Positions 8,040 to 16,293 of a stretch of DNA of 64,000 nucleotides are shown here, in pieces. Source of the DNA: JAXDLW01 sp050998755. Its GTDB lineage: Bacteria > Chloroflexota > Dormibacteria > DASZGP01. The position numbers and the translations under genes were made by a program. The notes under the pieces were generated by a model, which did no database searches, had not been told where the DNA came from, and saw only the letters and a program-made list of their open reading frames with translations. The stretch spans positions 34,925 to 98,924 of the forward strand of contig JBPCPW010000085.1 of assembly GCA_050998755.1 (NCBI GenBank), written 5' to 3'. Each line of letters opens with the position of its first letter. The first letter of the stretch is position 1.

Positions 8040-9740
8040 TCAGCAGACCCACTGGACGGGCGTTAGCGCCATCGTGTGTTGCGTGGTGTCCGTCCAGTCG
8101 AGCGTGAAGAAGATCGTGCCGAGCGCCTGGTAATTGAAATTGGCGGTCGTGACCGGGCTGAACTGCGTCGGTCCGTTGCCGGGCGCCCCAGCGTAGCTTC
8201 GGCCGGGCGGCTGCACGTAGTACTGATAGGAGGCGGGAGACGGGACGATTTTCTGGGGGGTCGGCCTTTGCTGGGTCACTGTCCACTGGACATGGACCAA
8301 GACTGGATTGCTTCCGGAAACGTAGGCATACCGGAACGTTTCCTGCGCAACGAAATAGCTACCGGGGAAGCATGTGCCCCCGTTGGCTGCCGACCCCGGT
8401 GTATATGGTCTGCAGGTAGGGGTGGCTCCCGGGACGCAGAACTGCATGGCTATGCCAAGGGTAGAGACATTCATGTTGGTCGGCGGGGGCGGGGGCGGCG
8501 GGTTGGTCTGTGTAGGAGTCGGCTGCACCGTCCGGGTCGGGCTTGGGGACGGCGTCGGTGCCGCTGATGGCGACGGCGACGGCGACGGGGATGGCGAAGG
8601 CGAGGGGCTGGCGTCAGGCGTCGGCGACGGGGTGTCGGTTGGGCTGGGGGTTGGCGCCGACGACGGGCTCGGTGTTGCCACCACGACGGCAACACCGCCC
8701 TTGTTGTTCCCCCCGAACAGCCCGCTGGCGAAGCCGAACACGATGAACCCGAGGAGGGCGATGCCCGCTATCCCACCGGCGATCAGCCATTTGCTGACGC
8801 CGCCCACCGCGGCCTCTCCAACCGCCCCCGTTGCCGCTGCGGCGCTGGCGGCGCCGACCAGCAGCAGGCCGAGGGCGGCCATCGTCGCCTCGACCAGGCG
8901 CTTGATCGAGGAGCGCTTCTCCCAGTCCGCGCCGTAGCCCGCGACCGCGGCGGCCTCCAGCTCGTCGAGGAACTGCTCGGCGGTGCGTTGGCGATCCCCG
9001 GGGTTCTTGGCCATCGCCCGGCTCACCAGGCCGCTGACCTCGGGTGGCAGGTCGCTGTTCAACGATCGCGGGTCCGGAACGGGGTCGTTGAGCTGCTTGC
9101 GCATCACCGCCAGCGGGTTGTCCCCGGTGTAGGGCGCCCGGCCGGTGAAGAACTCGAAGAGCACCGCCCCCAGCGCGTAGATGTCCGTACGCAGGTCGAC
9201 CAGCCCCCCGGAGATCATCTCCGGGCTCATGTACGCCGGGCTGCCGGCGGGCATGCCTCCGGCCGCCCCGGGACCGCTCGCCACCAGGGCCTGCCCGAAG
9301 TCCGCCAGCTTGCTCACGCCCTGGGTGTCGGCCAGCATGTTCTCGGGCTTGATGTCGCGATGGATGAGCCCCTTGCCGTGGGCGTATGCCAGGCCGCTCA
9401 GCGCCCCCTTGAGAACGCCCAGCGATTGCTCGGGGCTGAGGTGACCGGCGTGATCCAGCACCTGGCGCAGCGATGCCCCACGAACGTACTCGCTGACCAG
9501 CACGGCGCGCCCGCCCTCCTCGAAGAAGTCCCAGACCTTGACACAGTTGGGATCGTCCAGCGACGCCATGATCCGGGCCTCGGCCCGGAAGCGCTCGATG
9601 AAGGTGGGGTCCAGGGCCAGCGCCGGCGCCAGCTCCTTGAGCGCCACCTCGCGATCCAGCGCGATCTCTCGCGCCAGGTAAACGGTCCCCGTGGCCCCCG
9701 TCCCCAGGGTGCCGAGAACCTCGTAGTTTTCAGCCTTCAA
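8040..9740 (-). CDS. Transmembrane Ser/Thr protein kinase with Pro/Ser stalk
   Basis: A 566-residue Hanks-type kinase. Glycine loop GTGATGTV (13-20), K35 in VALKEL, catalytic HRDIKPEN (D129), ADFGQA (D147), PAYMSPE. The domain ends in YGADWEKRSSIKRLV, as in the kinase at 3050-4921. A hydrophobic Ala-rich segment and a second TM (~330-350) lead to a (PS)n/(PT)n stalk encoded by a GGCGAC/GATGGC-type simple repeat at about 8560-8650, then a ~130-residue extracellular domain with four Cys. The TTG start overlaps the stop of the upstream acetyltransferase gene as TTGA, indicating translational coupling. Probably a recent paralogue of the 3050-4921 kinase; the divergent extracellular domain suggests a different signal. 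Confidence 0.91.
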   Translation of the reverse strand: MKAENYEVLGTLGTGATGTVYLAREIALDREVALKELAPALALDPTFIERFRAEARIMASLDDPNCVKVWDFFEEGGRAVLVSEYVRGASLRQVLDHAGHLSPEQSLGVLKGALSGLAYAHGKGLIHRDIKPENMLADTQGVSKLADFGQALVASGPGAAGGMPAGSPAYMSPEMISGGLVDLRTDIYALGAVLFEFFTGRAPYTGDNPLAVMRKQLNDPVPDPRSLNSDLPPEVSGLVSRAMAKNPGDRQRTAEQFLDELEAAAVAGYGADWEKRSSIKRLVEATMAALGLLLVGAASAAAATGAVGEAAVGGVSKWLIAGGIAGIALLGFIVFGFASGLFGGNNKGGVAVVVATPSPSSAPTPSPTDTPSPTPDASPSPSPSPSPSPSPSAAPTPSPSPTRTVQPTPTQTNPPPPPPPTNMNVSTLGIAMQFCVPGATPTCRPYTPGSAANGGTCFPGSYFVAQETFRYAYVSGSNPVLVHVQWTVTQQRPTPQKIVPSPASYQYYVQPPGRSYAGAPGNGPTQFSPVTTANFNYQALGTIFFTLDWTDTTQHTMALTPVQWVC

Positions 9741-10246
9741 TCGCGGAGGTCTGAGGAGGTGCGCTTCATCATCAGGATCCCGGTGGTCCGGAAGCCGTGG
9801 CGCTCCTGGTAGAAGCGGATGGCGTCAAGGTTGGCGACATGCGTCTGCATCGTCATCACGGCTGCACCGTGCTGAGCCGCCCAGGCCTCGGCCGCGGCCA
9901 CCAACCGCGAGCCGACGCCATGTCCGCGGTGTTGCGGCAGCACCGCGATGTCGATCTCCACCGAAACCGCGTCACGCATCATGCGCGGCTGCCCGGTGGC
10001 CGGCCGCAATTGCATGTCGATCCAGCCCACGACCTCACCGTCCATCTCCGCGACCAGGATCTCCTCGTCGTCCGGGAGCGGCAGGCGCCGGCTGTAGCGT
10101 TCCTTCATAGCCCGGTAATCGGGGGTCGAATAGAGGCTGGGGTCGAGGCGTATGTGGTGTTCGGCACTGGCCTGGTAGATGTCCGCCAGGGCACCGACGT
10201 CGTCGGGGGTCGCTGCGCGGATCGTGACGTCTGCGGTTCGTTCCAT
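9737..10246 (-). CDS. GNAT-family N-acetyltransferase
   Basis: A 169-residue GCN5-related acetyltransferase that would transfer acetyl from acetyl-CoA to an unidentified amine. Residues ~105-130 hold the pyrophosphate-binding pattern IAVLPQHRGHGVGSRLV (Q/RxxGxG/A), followed by a typical C-terminal AIRFYQERHGFRTTGI. First gene of the leftward kinase/Tad operon; the next gene overlaps its stop by 4 bp. Starts 42 bp from the divergent aminotransferase gene, so the two promoters share a short region. Substrate cannot be inferred. Confidence 0.85.
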   Translation of the reverse strand: MERTADVTIRAATPDDVGALADIYQASAEHHIRLDPSLYSTPDYRAMKERYSRRLPLPDDEEILVAEMDGEVVGWIDMQLRPATGQPRMMRDAVSVEIDIAVLPQHRGHGVGSRLVAAAEAWAAQHGAAVMTMQTHVANLDAIRFYQERHGFRTTGILMMKRTSSDLRD

Positions 10247-10288
10247 TTCTCGTCAGGATAGATCCTGCAACGACCACGGAGGACCCCA

Positions 10289-11464
10289 ATGCCTGTCAGC
10301 CGCCGCACCAAGCGCGTCCTGGAGACCCTGAGCCCCTTCCTCGAGGGCATGATCGGCCAGGACCGCAGCCACCCCAACCCCTGCGACTTCATGGCGGGCA
10401 ATCCCCAGGAGATTGCCGGGCGCGAGTACGTGGAGACCCTGCAGAAGTGGCTCGAGCCCAAGAACCCGCAGTGGTTTGGTTACGGCACCCCGACCCAACC
10501 CGCCCAGGAGGCCGCCGCCGAAGGCCTGACGGCGGAGTTGGGCATCAATTTCGAGCCTGCCGACATCCTGCTGTGCCGGGGCGCCCACGCCGGCCTCGCC
10601 GGGATCCTCAACCTGGTGGTCGACCCCGGCGACGAGGTCATCTACATATCTCCGCCGTGGTTCTTCTACGAGGCCATGATCCTCAGCGTCGGCGCCGAGC
10701 CGGTCAAGGTCTACGTCAAGCGTGATGGGTGGGACCTCGACGTGCCGGCGATCGAGGCGGCGATCACTCCCAGGACGGCCGCGGTGCTGATCAACACGCC
10801 CAACAACCCGACCGGCAAGGTCTACCCGCCGGCAACGCTGGCGGCCCTGGCCGAGGTCCTCACCCGCAAGAGCGCCGAGCGGGGGCGGCCGATCTACATC
10901 GTCTCGGACGAGGCCTACAGCCGGATCCTGTTCCCGGGAACGGAGATGTTCACGCCGGCGAGCCATTACCCCAACAGCCTGCTGGTTCATACCTACAGCA
11001 AGACCGCCCTGGCCCCCGGACAGCGGCTGGGGTACGTCGCGCTGCCGCCTGACATGCCGGATCGCGACGAACTGCGGATGTCGTGGTTCGCGTCGTCGCT
11101 GGGCAGCAGCAATACCCTGCCCGACGCGGTGATGGTGTATTCGCTGCCCGAGATCGACCACATGTCGATCGACCTCCCGGCGCTCGCCCGCCGGCGCGAT
11201 TCGATGGTCTCGGCGTTGCAGGAGATGGGCTATGAGTTGCACTCACCCGAGGCCACCTTCTACGTGATGCCCAAGGTGCCGGGTGGCGACGAGGGCGGTT
11301 TCGTCAAGCGGCTGGCCAGGGACGGGGTGCTGGTGTTGCCGGGGCGGGCCTGCGACCTGCCCGGCTACTTCCGTATTTCGCTGACCGCCACCGACGACAT
11401 GGTCCAGCGCTCGCTGCCGGTCTTCGAAGCCGCGATCAAGGAGCTCCAGCCACTCGCCAGCTGA
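10289..11464 (+). CDS. PLP-dependent class I/II aminotransferase
   Basis: A 391-residue fold-type I aminotransferase using pyridoxal phosphate. NTPNNPTGKVY holds the cofactor Asn (~170-180), SDEAYSRILF the Asp/Tyr pair that contacts the PLP ring, and TYSKTALAPGQRLGY the Schiff-base lysine (~K238) and phosphate-binding Arg. The C-terminal substrate-carboxylate Arg is in GYFRISLTA. Resembles the aspartate/aromatic aminotransferase subgroup, but the substrate is not resolvable from sequence. ATG preceded by CGGAGGA. Monocistronic-looking, divergent from the acetyltransferase. Confidence 0.9.
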   Translation: MPVSRRTKRVLETLSPFLEGMIGQDRSHPNPCDFMAGNPQEIAGREYVETLQKWLEPKNPQWFGYGTPTQPAQEAAAEGLTAELGINFEPADILLCRGAHAGLAGILNLVVDPGDEVIYISPPWFFYEAMILSVGAEPVKVYVKRDGWDLDVPAIEAAITPRTAAVLINTPNNPTGKVYPPATLAALAEVLTRKSAERGRPIYIVSDEAYSRILFPGTEMFTPASHYPNSLLVHTYSKTALAPGQRLGYVALPPDMPDRDELRMSWFASSLGSSNTLPDAVMVYSLPEIDHMSIDLPALARRRDSMVSALQEMGYELHSPEATFYVMPKVPGGDEGGFVKRLARDGVLVLPGRACDLPGYFRISLTATDDMVQRSLPVFEAAIKELQPLAS

Positions 11465-11492
11465 CCACCCCGCGGCTTATGATGCGGCCGAG

Positions 11493-13136
11493 GTGGAGGG
11501 ACAGATCGGCAAATACCAGGTCCGAGGAACGCTGGGCAGCGGCGCCTACGGGACCGTCTACCTGGGATGGCAGGCCGACCTCCAGCGACCGGTGGCCATC
11601 AAGGAGCTGGGCCAGGCGATGGTGGCCGACCCCGCGTTCCTCGAGGCCTTCCGCGAGGAGGCCCGGATCATGGCGCTCCTCGACCACCCCAACTGCGTCC
11701 GGGTCTTCGACTTCATCGAGACCGGGACCCAGGCGTTCCTGGTCTCCGAGTTCGTCGATGGCGCCTCCCTGCGGGCGGTGGTGCTGTCATCCGGCTCGCT
11801 GGCGCCGCAACAATCACTGGGGGTGCTGAAGGGCTCGCTCAAGGGGCTCGGTCACGCCCACCAGCTTGGGCTGGTCCACCGCGACATCAAGCCCGAGAAC
11901 ATCCTGGCCGATCGAGAGGGCACCTCCAAGCTGGCTGACTTCGGCCAGTCGTACTTCGGCGGCGGCCCGGGCGCGGCGGGATCGCTGACCGGCTCACCAC
12001 CTTACATGAGCCCAGAGCAGGCGCAGGGGGCACCTTGTGACGCCCGCAGCGACCTCTACTCCGCCGGGGCAATCCTCTTCGAGTTCCTCACCGGCCGCCC
12101 GCCGTTCGTGGCCGACAACCCCATGGCGATCATGCGGATGCACGTCAGCGAGCAGCCGCCCGACCCGCGGAAGTTGAATAAGAAACTGCCCAAGCAGGCC
12201 ACCGCGATGATGGCGCGGGCCCTGGCCAAGGACCCCGGCAAGCGCTTCCAATCGGCAGACGAGATGCTGGCGTCGCTGGAGGACACCGCCCGCCACGGGT
12301 ACGGCAAGAACTGGGAGGAATCGGCAGCGATCAAGGGGCTGGTGGCGACCGCGGCAGCCGGCGCGGCAATGGCGGTCGGGGCGGCTGGAGTGGCCGCGGC
12401 CGGGGCCGGTGCGGCGGGCGCGTCGGGTACGGTCGCCGTGGGTAGCGCCACGGTGGGGGCGAGCGGAACGGCCGCAGCGGGCACGACCGCCGGGATTTCG
12501 GGCACAACGATTGCCGCCGGCGCCGGGGTCGCGGCGGTTGCAGGTGCCGCCGCGGTGGCCTTCGTGGTGGTCACCAACGCGCTCTTCGGCCACAACCTGG
12601 TGGTCAACGGCAACGCCGAGCAGGGCAGTGGCGCCGTCGACGCCTCGCAGGTGGTCAAGCCGGAGCATTGGACCGCGACCGGTCCCTTCACGGTGCTCAA
12701 GTACGGCTCACCCGAGTTCCCTTCGGCGACCGATTCCGGGCCCCCTGACCGTGGCGACTACCTCTTTGCCGGCGGTCCAAACAACTCGAGGTCCAGCGCC
12801 ACCCAGACCATCGACCTCTCGGGCGGGTCAGGGGGCATCGATGGCGGCGGTAAGCGGTTCAACCTGAGCGGGTATCTCGGCGGCTTTGGCGGGCAGAATG
12901 ACGCGGCGACGATCTCCGTCAGGTTCCAGGATGCCGCCGGCCGCGATATCGGAGACGCGCACATCGGCCCCGTCACCGACCTCACCCGCAAGGGCAAAAC
13001 CGGCCTGGTCAAATCCCAGACCAGTGGGGCGGTGCCCAAGGGAGCGCGCAAGGCGGTGATCACCATCGTCATGAACCGCACCGACGGCGTGTACAACGAC
13101 GGCTACGCCGACGATATCTCGCTCGTAATCAGCTGA
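11493..13136 (+). CDS. Transmembrane Ser/Thr protein kinase with extracellular carbohydrate-binding-like domain
   Basis: A 547-residue Hanks-type kinase starting at GTG. Glycine loop GSGAYGTV (15-22), K37 in VAIKEL, catalytic HRDIKPEN (D131), ADFGQS, PYMSPEQ. YGKNWEES after the kinase domain is a diverged form of the YGADWEK motif in the kinases at 3050 and 8040. An Ala/Gly-rich hydrophobic stretch and a TM (~340-365) follow. The ~180-residue C-terminal domain (LVVNGNAEQGSG...GDYLFAGGPNN...ATQTIDLSG) has the look of a jelly-roll carbohydrate-binding module, so the kinase may sense cell-wall or exopolysaccharide glycans. Only kinase of the four on the plus strand. Confidence 0.92.
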   Translation: MEGQIGKYQVRGTLGSGAYGTVYLGWQADLQRPVAIKELGQAMVADPAFLEAFREEARIMALLDHPNCVRVFDFIETGTQAFLVSEFVDGASLRAVVLSSGSLAPQQSLGVLKGSLKGLGHAHQLGLVHRDIKPENILADREGTSKLADFGQSYFGGGPGAAGSLTGSPPYMSPEQAQGAPCDARSDLYSAGAILFEFLTGRPPFVADNPMAIMRMHVSEQPPDPRKLNKKLPKQATAMMARALAKDPGKRFQSADEMLASLEDTARHGYGKNWEESAAIKGLVATAAAGAAMAVGAAGVAAAGAGAAGASGTVAVGSATVGASGTAAAGTTAGISGTTIAAGAGVAAVAGAAAVAFVVVTNALFGHNLVVNGNAEQGSGAVDASQVVKPEHWTATGPFTVLKYGSPEFPSATDSGPPDRGDYLFAGGPNNSRSSATQTIDLSGGSGGIDGGGKRFNLSGYLGGFGGQNDAATISVRFQDAAGRDIGDAHIGPVTDLTRKGKTGLVKSQTSGAVPKGARKAVITIVMNRTDGVYNDGYADDISLVIS

Positions 13137-13172
13137 GGCGCGGCCGCCCTGCGGCGACCGCGGAGGCCTCAG
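13133..13172. terminator. Probable bidirectional terminator between convergent genes
   Basis: The arms CTGAGGC (13133-13139) and GCCTCAG (13166-13172) enclose an inner CGCGG/CCGCG pairing. The stop codons of both convergent genes (TGA of the kinase, TGA of the lipoprotein) lie inside the arms. No U-tract is visible, so this is a structural inference. Confidence 0.4.
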
Positions 13173-14200
13173 TGCCCGGAGGGTGTTGGCTGCGGGTTGT
13201 CCGAGGGCGAGAGCGAGCCGGGTACCGAGGGCGTGGCACCCGGCGCCGCGGACTGCCCCAGCGTGATGTTGAAGGGCAGGTCCGCCTGCTCCTCGGCGGA
13301 GTTGGCGCCGTATTTGCCCTTGACGATGAAGTCGTAGGCCCCATCGGCCGTTTTGAACACGAAATCGACAAAGTCATCGGGGGCGGTTGTGCCCTTCGGA
13401 CCAATGGAACAGCAGCTGCCGCTGGTCGCGACGATGGCGGTTCCGTCGGGCAGCTTGAGGTCGGCATTGTCGCTGCTGAAGCAGCAGGTGTTGTCCTTGT
13501 TGGAGGTCAGCGAGAAATTGAGACGGAGGCTAACGTCGCCGGCCTTCGTCTCCTGGTGTTGCTTGGGGTTGTCGTAGCTCAGGTCCCCGCCGGACACCGC
13601 CAGTGAAAAGGCGTCGGGCAGGGTGATGGTGCCGTTGGCGGCTACTCTCTGGGGTGCCAGCGCGACCAATTTGCCAGCGCTACCCAATGGCACCGACGCC
13701 TGGTTGAAGTTGGCATTGCCCACCATCAGCACCGCGTTCTTGAAGCTGAACTGCTCGTCGACCTTGAAGGAGATCATTCCCGAGCTGCTCGCAAGCCCCG
13801 GCACGTCGGGGATTTTCTCGGTCGCCGAGTCATGGTCGAGGTAGCTCTGGGTGCCCGACTGCAGTACCAGGTCTTCGTTGTACGGCGTGAAGTTGTCGGG
13901 ACCAAGGTTGCTCCAGGTCGCCTCGATGGTGACCTTCTCGGGAGCAGTGACGAACGTCGGCGGAGTCGGGGTGATCGCCTTGATGATCGTGGCCTGGCCC
14001 AGGGCGACCTTGAATCCTCCCCACCAGAAGGTCTTTCCCACGGTGATGCTGCCGGCGGATCCCGGGCCGCCGCCTGACGAGGCGCTGGGCGTGACGGTGC
14101 TGCCGCCCGATTGGGTCTTGGGCTGGGCCGCTGTCCCGCCGCACGCGGCGATGAACAGTAGGGCGACGGTGGCGACGGCGGCGCGGGTGTGCATTCTCAT
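13169..14200 (-). CDS. Lipoprotein with DUF4352-like domain, function unknown
   Basis: A 343-residue exported protein. The signal peptide ends in a lipobox (VALLFIAACGG), so Cys21 would be lipidated and the protein held on the outer face of the membrane. A Ser/Gly linker precedes a beta-rich region (residues ~50-200, starting ITVGKTFWWGGFKVAL) that resembles DUF4352-type immunoglobulin-like extracellular domains. The second half repeats a similar beta pattern with a Cys-Cys pair (NTCCFSSD, SCCSIGPKG). No catalytic motif is visible. Convergent with the kinase gene and divergent from the secreted sialidase-like gene. Confidence 0.7.
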   Translation of the reverse strand: MRMHTRAAVATVALLFIAACGGTAAQPKTQSGGSTVTPSASSGGGPGSAGSITVGKTFWWGGFKVALGQATIIKAITPTPPTFVTAPEKVTIEATWSNLGPDNFTPYNEDLVLQSGTQSYLDHDSATEKIPDVPGLASSSGMISFKVDEQFSFKNAVLMVGNANFNQASVPLGSAGKLVALAPQRVAANGTITLPDAFSLAVSGGDLSYDNPKQHQETKAGDVSLRLNFSLTSNKDNTCCFSSDNADLKLPDGTAIVATSGSCCSIGPKGTTAPDDFVDFVFKTADGAYDFIVKGKYGANSAEEQADLPFNITLGQSAAPGATPSVPGSLSPSDNPQPTPSGH

Positions 14201-14245
14201 CCTCCGGTTGGTAGATCGGCCGCCAGTGTACGACCATCTGACTAT

Positions 14246-15811
14246 ATGACGGCACCCTTCTCGCCAAAATCGCGATTCCGGCGACCTGTATTGCTGCTGG
14301 CGCTGGTGGCCGCCCTGCTGCCGGCGCCTGCCAGCGTCGCCCCATCATCCCCCTCGAACGTCATCACCGGGACGATGCCGCCTGACCCCGCGCGCTCGCA
14401 CTCGCCGTGGTCGTGGGAACCCGGCATGGCCGCGGATCCTCGCGGGTGGACCTGGGTCGCCGGCAACCACTGCCCATTGGCGGACAACCACCTCTTCACC
14501 TCCCAGGGGCTGTGCCACGACCCCTCCAGCCAGGGCCCCCTGGCGACCTTCGCGCCCGTATGGGTATCGAAGGACGGCGGCCGGACGTATCGCTTCGTGG
14601 CTGACCCCCTCGCCACCGTCAAGGCCGCGGCGGCGGAGAGCCCCGGGGGCGAGGACACCGACGTGGTGGTGCAACCGGCGGCCCGCGCCGGGAGGCCGCC
14701 GCTGCTCTACGTGGTGTCGGCCTGGGCGCTGAGCGCAACCCTGGCAATCAGCGGCGACGATGGCGCCTCGTGGCGCCTGGCAGACATCACCGCGGCCCCG
14801 TTCACGGCCGCGGGCATCGATCGGCCCTGGCTCGCCGCGTCGGGGACCTGCGACCTGTTTCTGCAATATCACCCGCTGTCGGGCTCACAGAACCTCGCCG
14901 CCGCGCCGCGAGTCGATCACTTCGACGGGTGCGCGCTGTTCGACACGGCCGCGGCGGGCGAGGTTGCCGCGACCCCGCTCAGCAGCACCTCCGTCGAGCC
15001 GCCCGCGGAGCAACTCAACGGCGTGCAGGTCATGGGCAAGCTGGTGGCCAGCGCTGGCCGAGTGTTCCTGGCGTACCTGGCATGTGACGTCGTCCCGGAG
15101 ACCAATCTCAACTGCAACGGGTCAGCGGATCACCAGGGGCTGCATATCGCCACCAGCTCCGACGCGGGCGCCAGCTGGCAGGATCAGCTCTTACCTGACG
15201 CCGCGCTGCGGGTTCCTCTCAACGACGGCGTCTGGCCCATGAGCATGGGCGCCGATGGGCCCAATCTGGCGGTCGCGGTCACCGACACGCAGCACGTCCA
15301 CCTCTGGACCTCGGGCGACGCTGGGAGGTCCTGGCGGCTCCACCCCCGTCCGCTGGACGCCCCGCTGGGTTGGAACCTCGCCACGGTGCCGAGCGTCGCC
15401 GTACGCGGGGCGCTGGTTTCGGTGGCGTGGTACGGCAGCGGCCCTGCTGCTGGCGCATCGCAGGAGTGGCACCTTGTGCTGGCGCGCTCAAGCGACAGTG
15501 GCGCGGCCTTTGCGGTCACTCCCCTCGACCCGGTCCTGGCCGCCACGCCCTCGGGCACCCCCCTGGGCGACTTTCTCTACGACGACTTCGGTGCCCTGGT
15601 GACTGCCGATGGCGCAACCCTGCTGACGTACACGCAGTCCTGCTCCGGGAAGCCGGCGACGGACCCGGTGTGCCCCGGCCCTCCCACGAGCGACGCCCAG
15701 GGTACTTACGAGGTGGTCCGCTACGCCCGGATCGAGGCCGTCGCCGATAGGCGACGTGGCAGCGTCCCGGCCGTCCCTTCGCCCCAGTATTTACCCAACA
15801 CATCCCGGTAG
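14246..15811 (+). CDS. Secreted sialidase/BNR-like beta-propeller protein
   Basis: Preferred start is the ATG at 14246 (521 aa), because earlier in-frame starts run into the divergent lipoprotein gene and the signal peptide (RRPVLLLALVAALLPAPASVA) begins right after it. The mature part contains several S-x-D-x-G-x-S/T-W Asp-box-like motifs (SKDGGRTYRF, SGDDGASWRL, SSDAGASWQDQ, SGDAGRSWRL, SSDSGAAF), the signature of BNR/sialidase-type six-bladed propellers. True sialidases need an Arg triad and a Tyr/Glu pair that I could not assign, so it may only bind ligands. No LPxTG tail or TM at the C-terminus, so it is probably released. Confidence 0.72.
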   Translation: MTAPFSPKSRFRRPVLLLALVAALLPAPASVAPSSPSNVITGTMPPDPARSHSPWSWEPGMAADPRGWTWVAGNHCPLADNHLFTSQGLCHDPSSQGPLATFAPVWVSKDGGRTYRFVADPLATVKAAAAESPGGEDTDVVVQPAARAGRPPLLYVVSAWALSATLAISGDDGASWRLADITAAPFTAAGIDRPWLAASGTCDLFLQYHPLSGSQNLAAAPRVDHFDGCALFDTAAAGEVAATPLSSTSVEPPAEQLNGVQVMGKLVASAGRVFLAYLACDVVPETNLNCNGSADHQGLHIATSSDAGASWQDQLLPDAALRVPLNDGVWPMSMGADGPNLAVAVTDTQHVHLWTSGDAGRSWRLHPRPLDAPLGWNLATVPSVAVRGALVSVAWYGSGPAAGASQEWHLVLARSSDSGAAFAVTPLDPVLAATPSGTPLGDFLYDDFGALVTADGATLLTYTQSCSGKPATDPVCPGPPTSDAQGTYEVVRYARIEAVADRRRGSVPAVPSPQYLPNTSR

Positions 15812-15891
15812 ACGCTCGTCAGCTCGAGTGATCATTCAGGTCCCCAGCGAGTGCCACCGTACTGTCGCTGTCCCGCTGCGATTCGCCGCGG

Positions 15892-16293
15892 CTACCGACC
15901 TGTTGCCGGTATCCCTGATGTGGGCGCAGGTCCAAAGACGTCCCTGATGGCCGCGTCAAGCTCTTCGGTGCTCACCTTCGGCGGTCGGAACTTCAGGCTC
16001 CGAACGTAGGTAAGGAAGGGTTCCTTCGGGGCGTACCCGTAAGTCTGGAGGTAGTACGTAACTTCGTCGTTCCAGGTCCACGTGCCGTCGGTGCGGAAGT
16101 TCATCGGAACGACGTCCTCCCCGTCTGGGCCTGCCAGGCGGTCGAGCATTTTATCCGTGGTGGCGGCCACGACCGCCCCCGCGTTGAGGTACCGCACCAA
16201 TTTGGCGCGCTCCGCCCTGGGAATGGTCGGATGGTCAGGGTCGATTGCTGGGACGCCATCCACCAGCCTGTCCCATAGGGCTACCTGCTTCAT
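15892..16293 (-). CDS. Small cytosolic protein, candidate immunity protein
   Basis: A 133-residue acidic/neutral soluble protein without signal peptide or TM. It contains the run NFRTDGTWTWNDEVTYYLQTY (~82-102) and then P.EPFLTYVRSL, a pattern I associate with small immunity-like proteins next to polymorphic toxins of Actinobacteria (recollection, not a search). Its ATG overlaps the stop of the 16290-19022 gene by 4 bp (ATGA), so the two are translationally coupled, as toxin-immunity pairs usually are. No enzyme motif is visible. Confidence 0.6.
   Translation of the reverse strand: MKQVALWDRLVDGVPAIDPDHPTIPRAERAKLVRYLNAGAVVAATTDKMLDRLAGPDGEDVVPMNFRTDGTWTWNDEVTYYLQTYGYAPKEPFLTYVRSLKFRPPKVSTEELDAAIRDVFGPAPTSGIPATGR

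Noticed and set aside
8560..8650. Simple-sequence GGCGAC/GATGGC tract as a mobile repeat
   Set aside because: It is in frame and encodes the Pro/Ser stalk of the kinase at 8040-9740.
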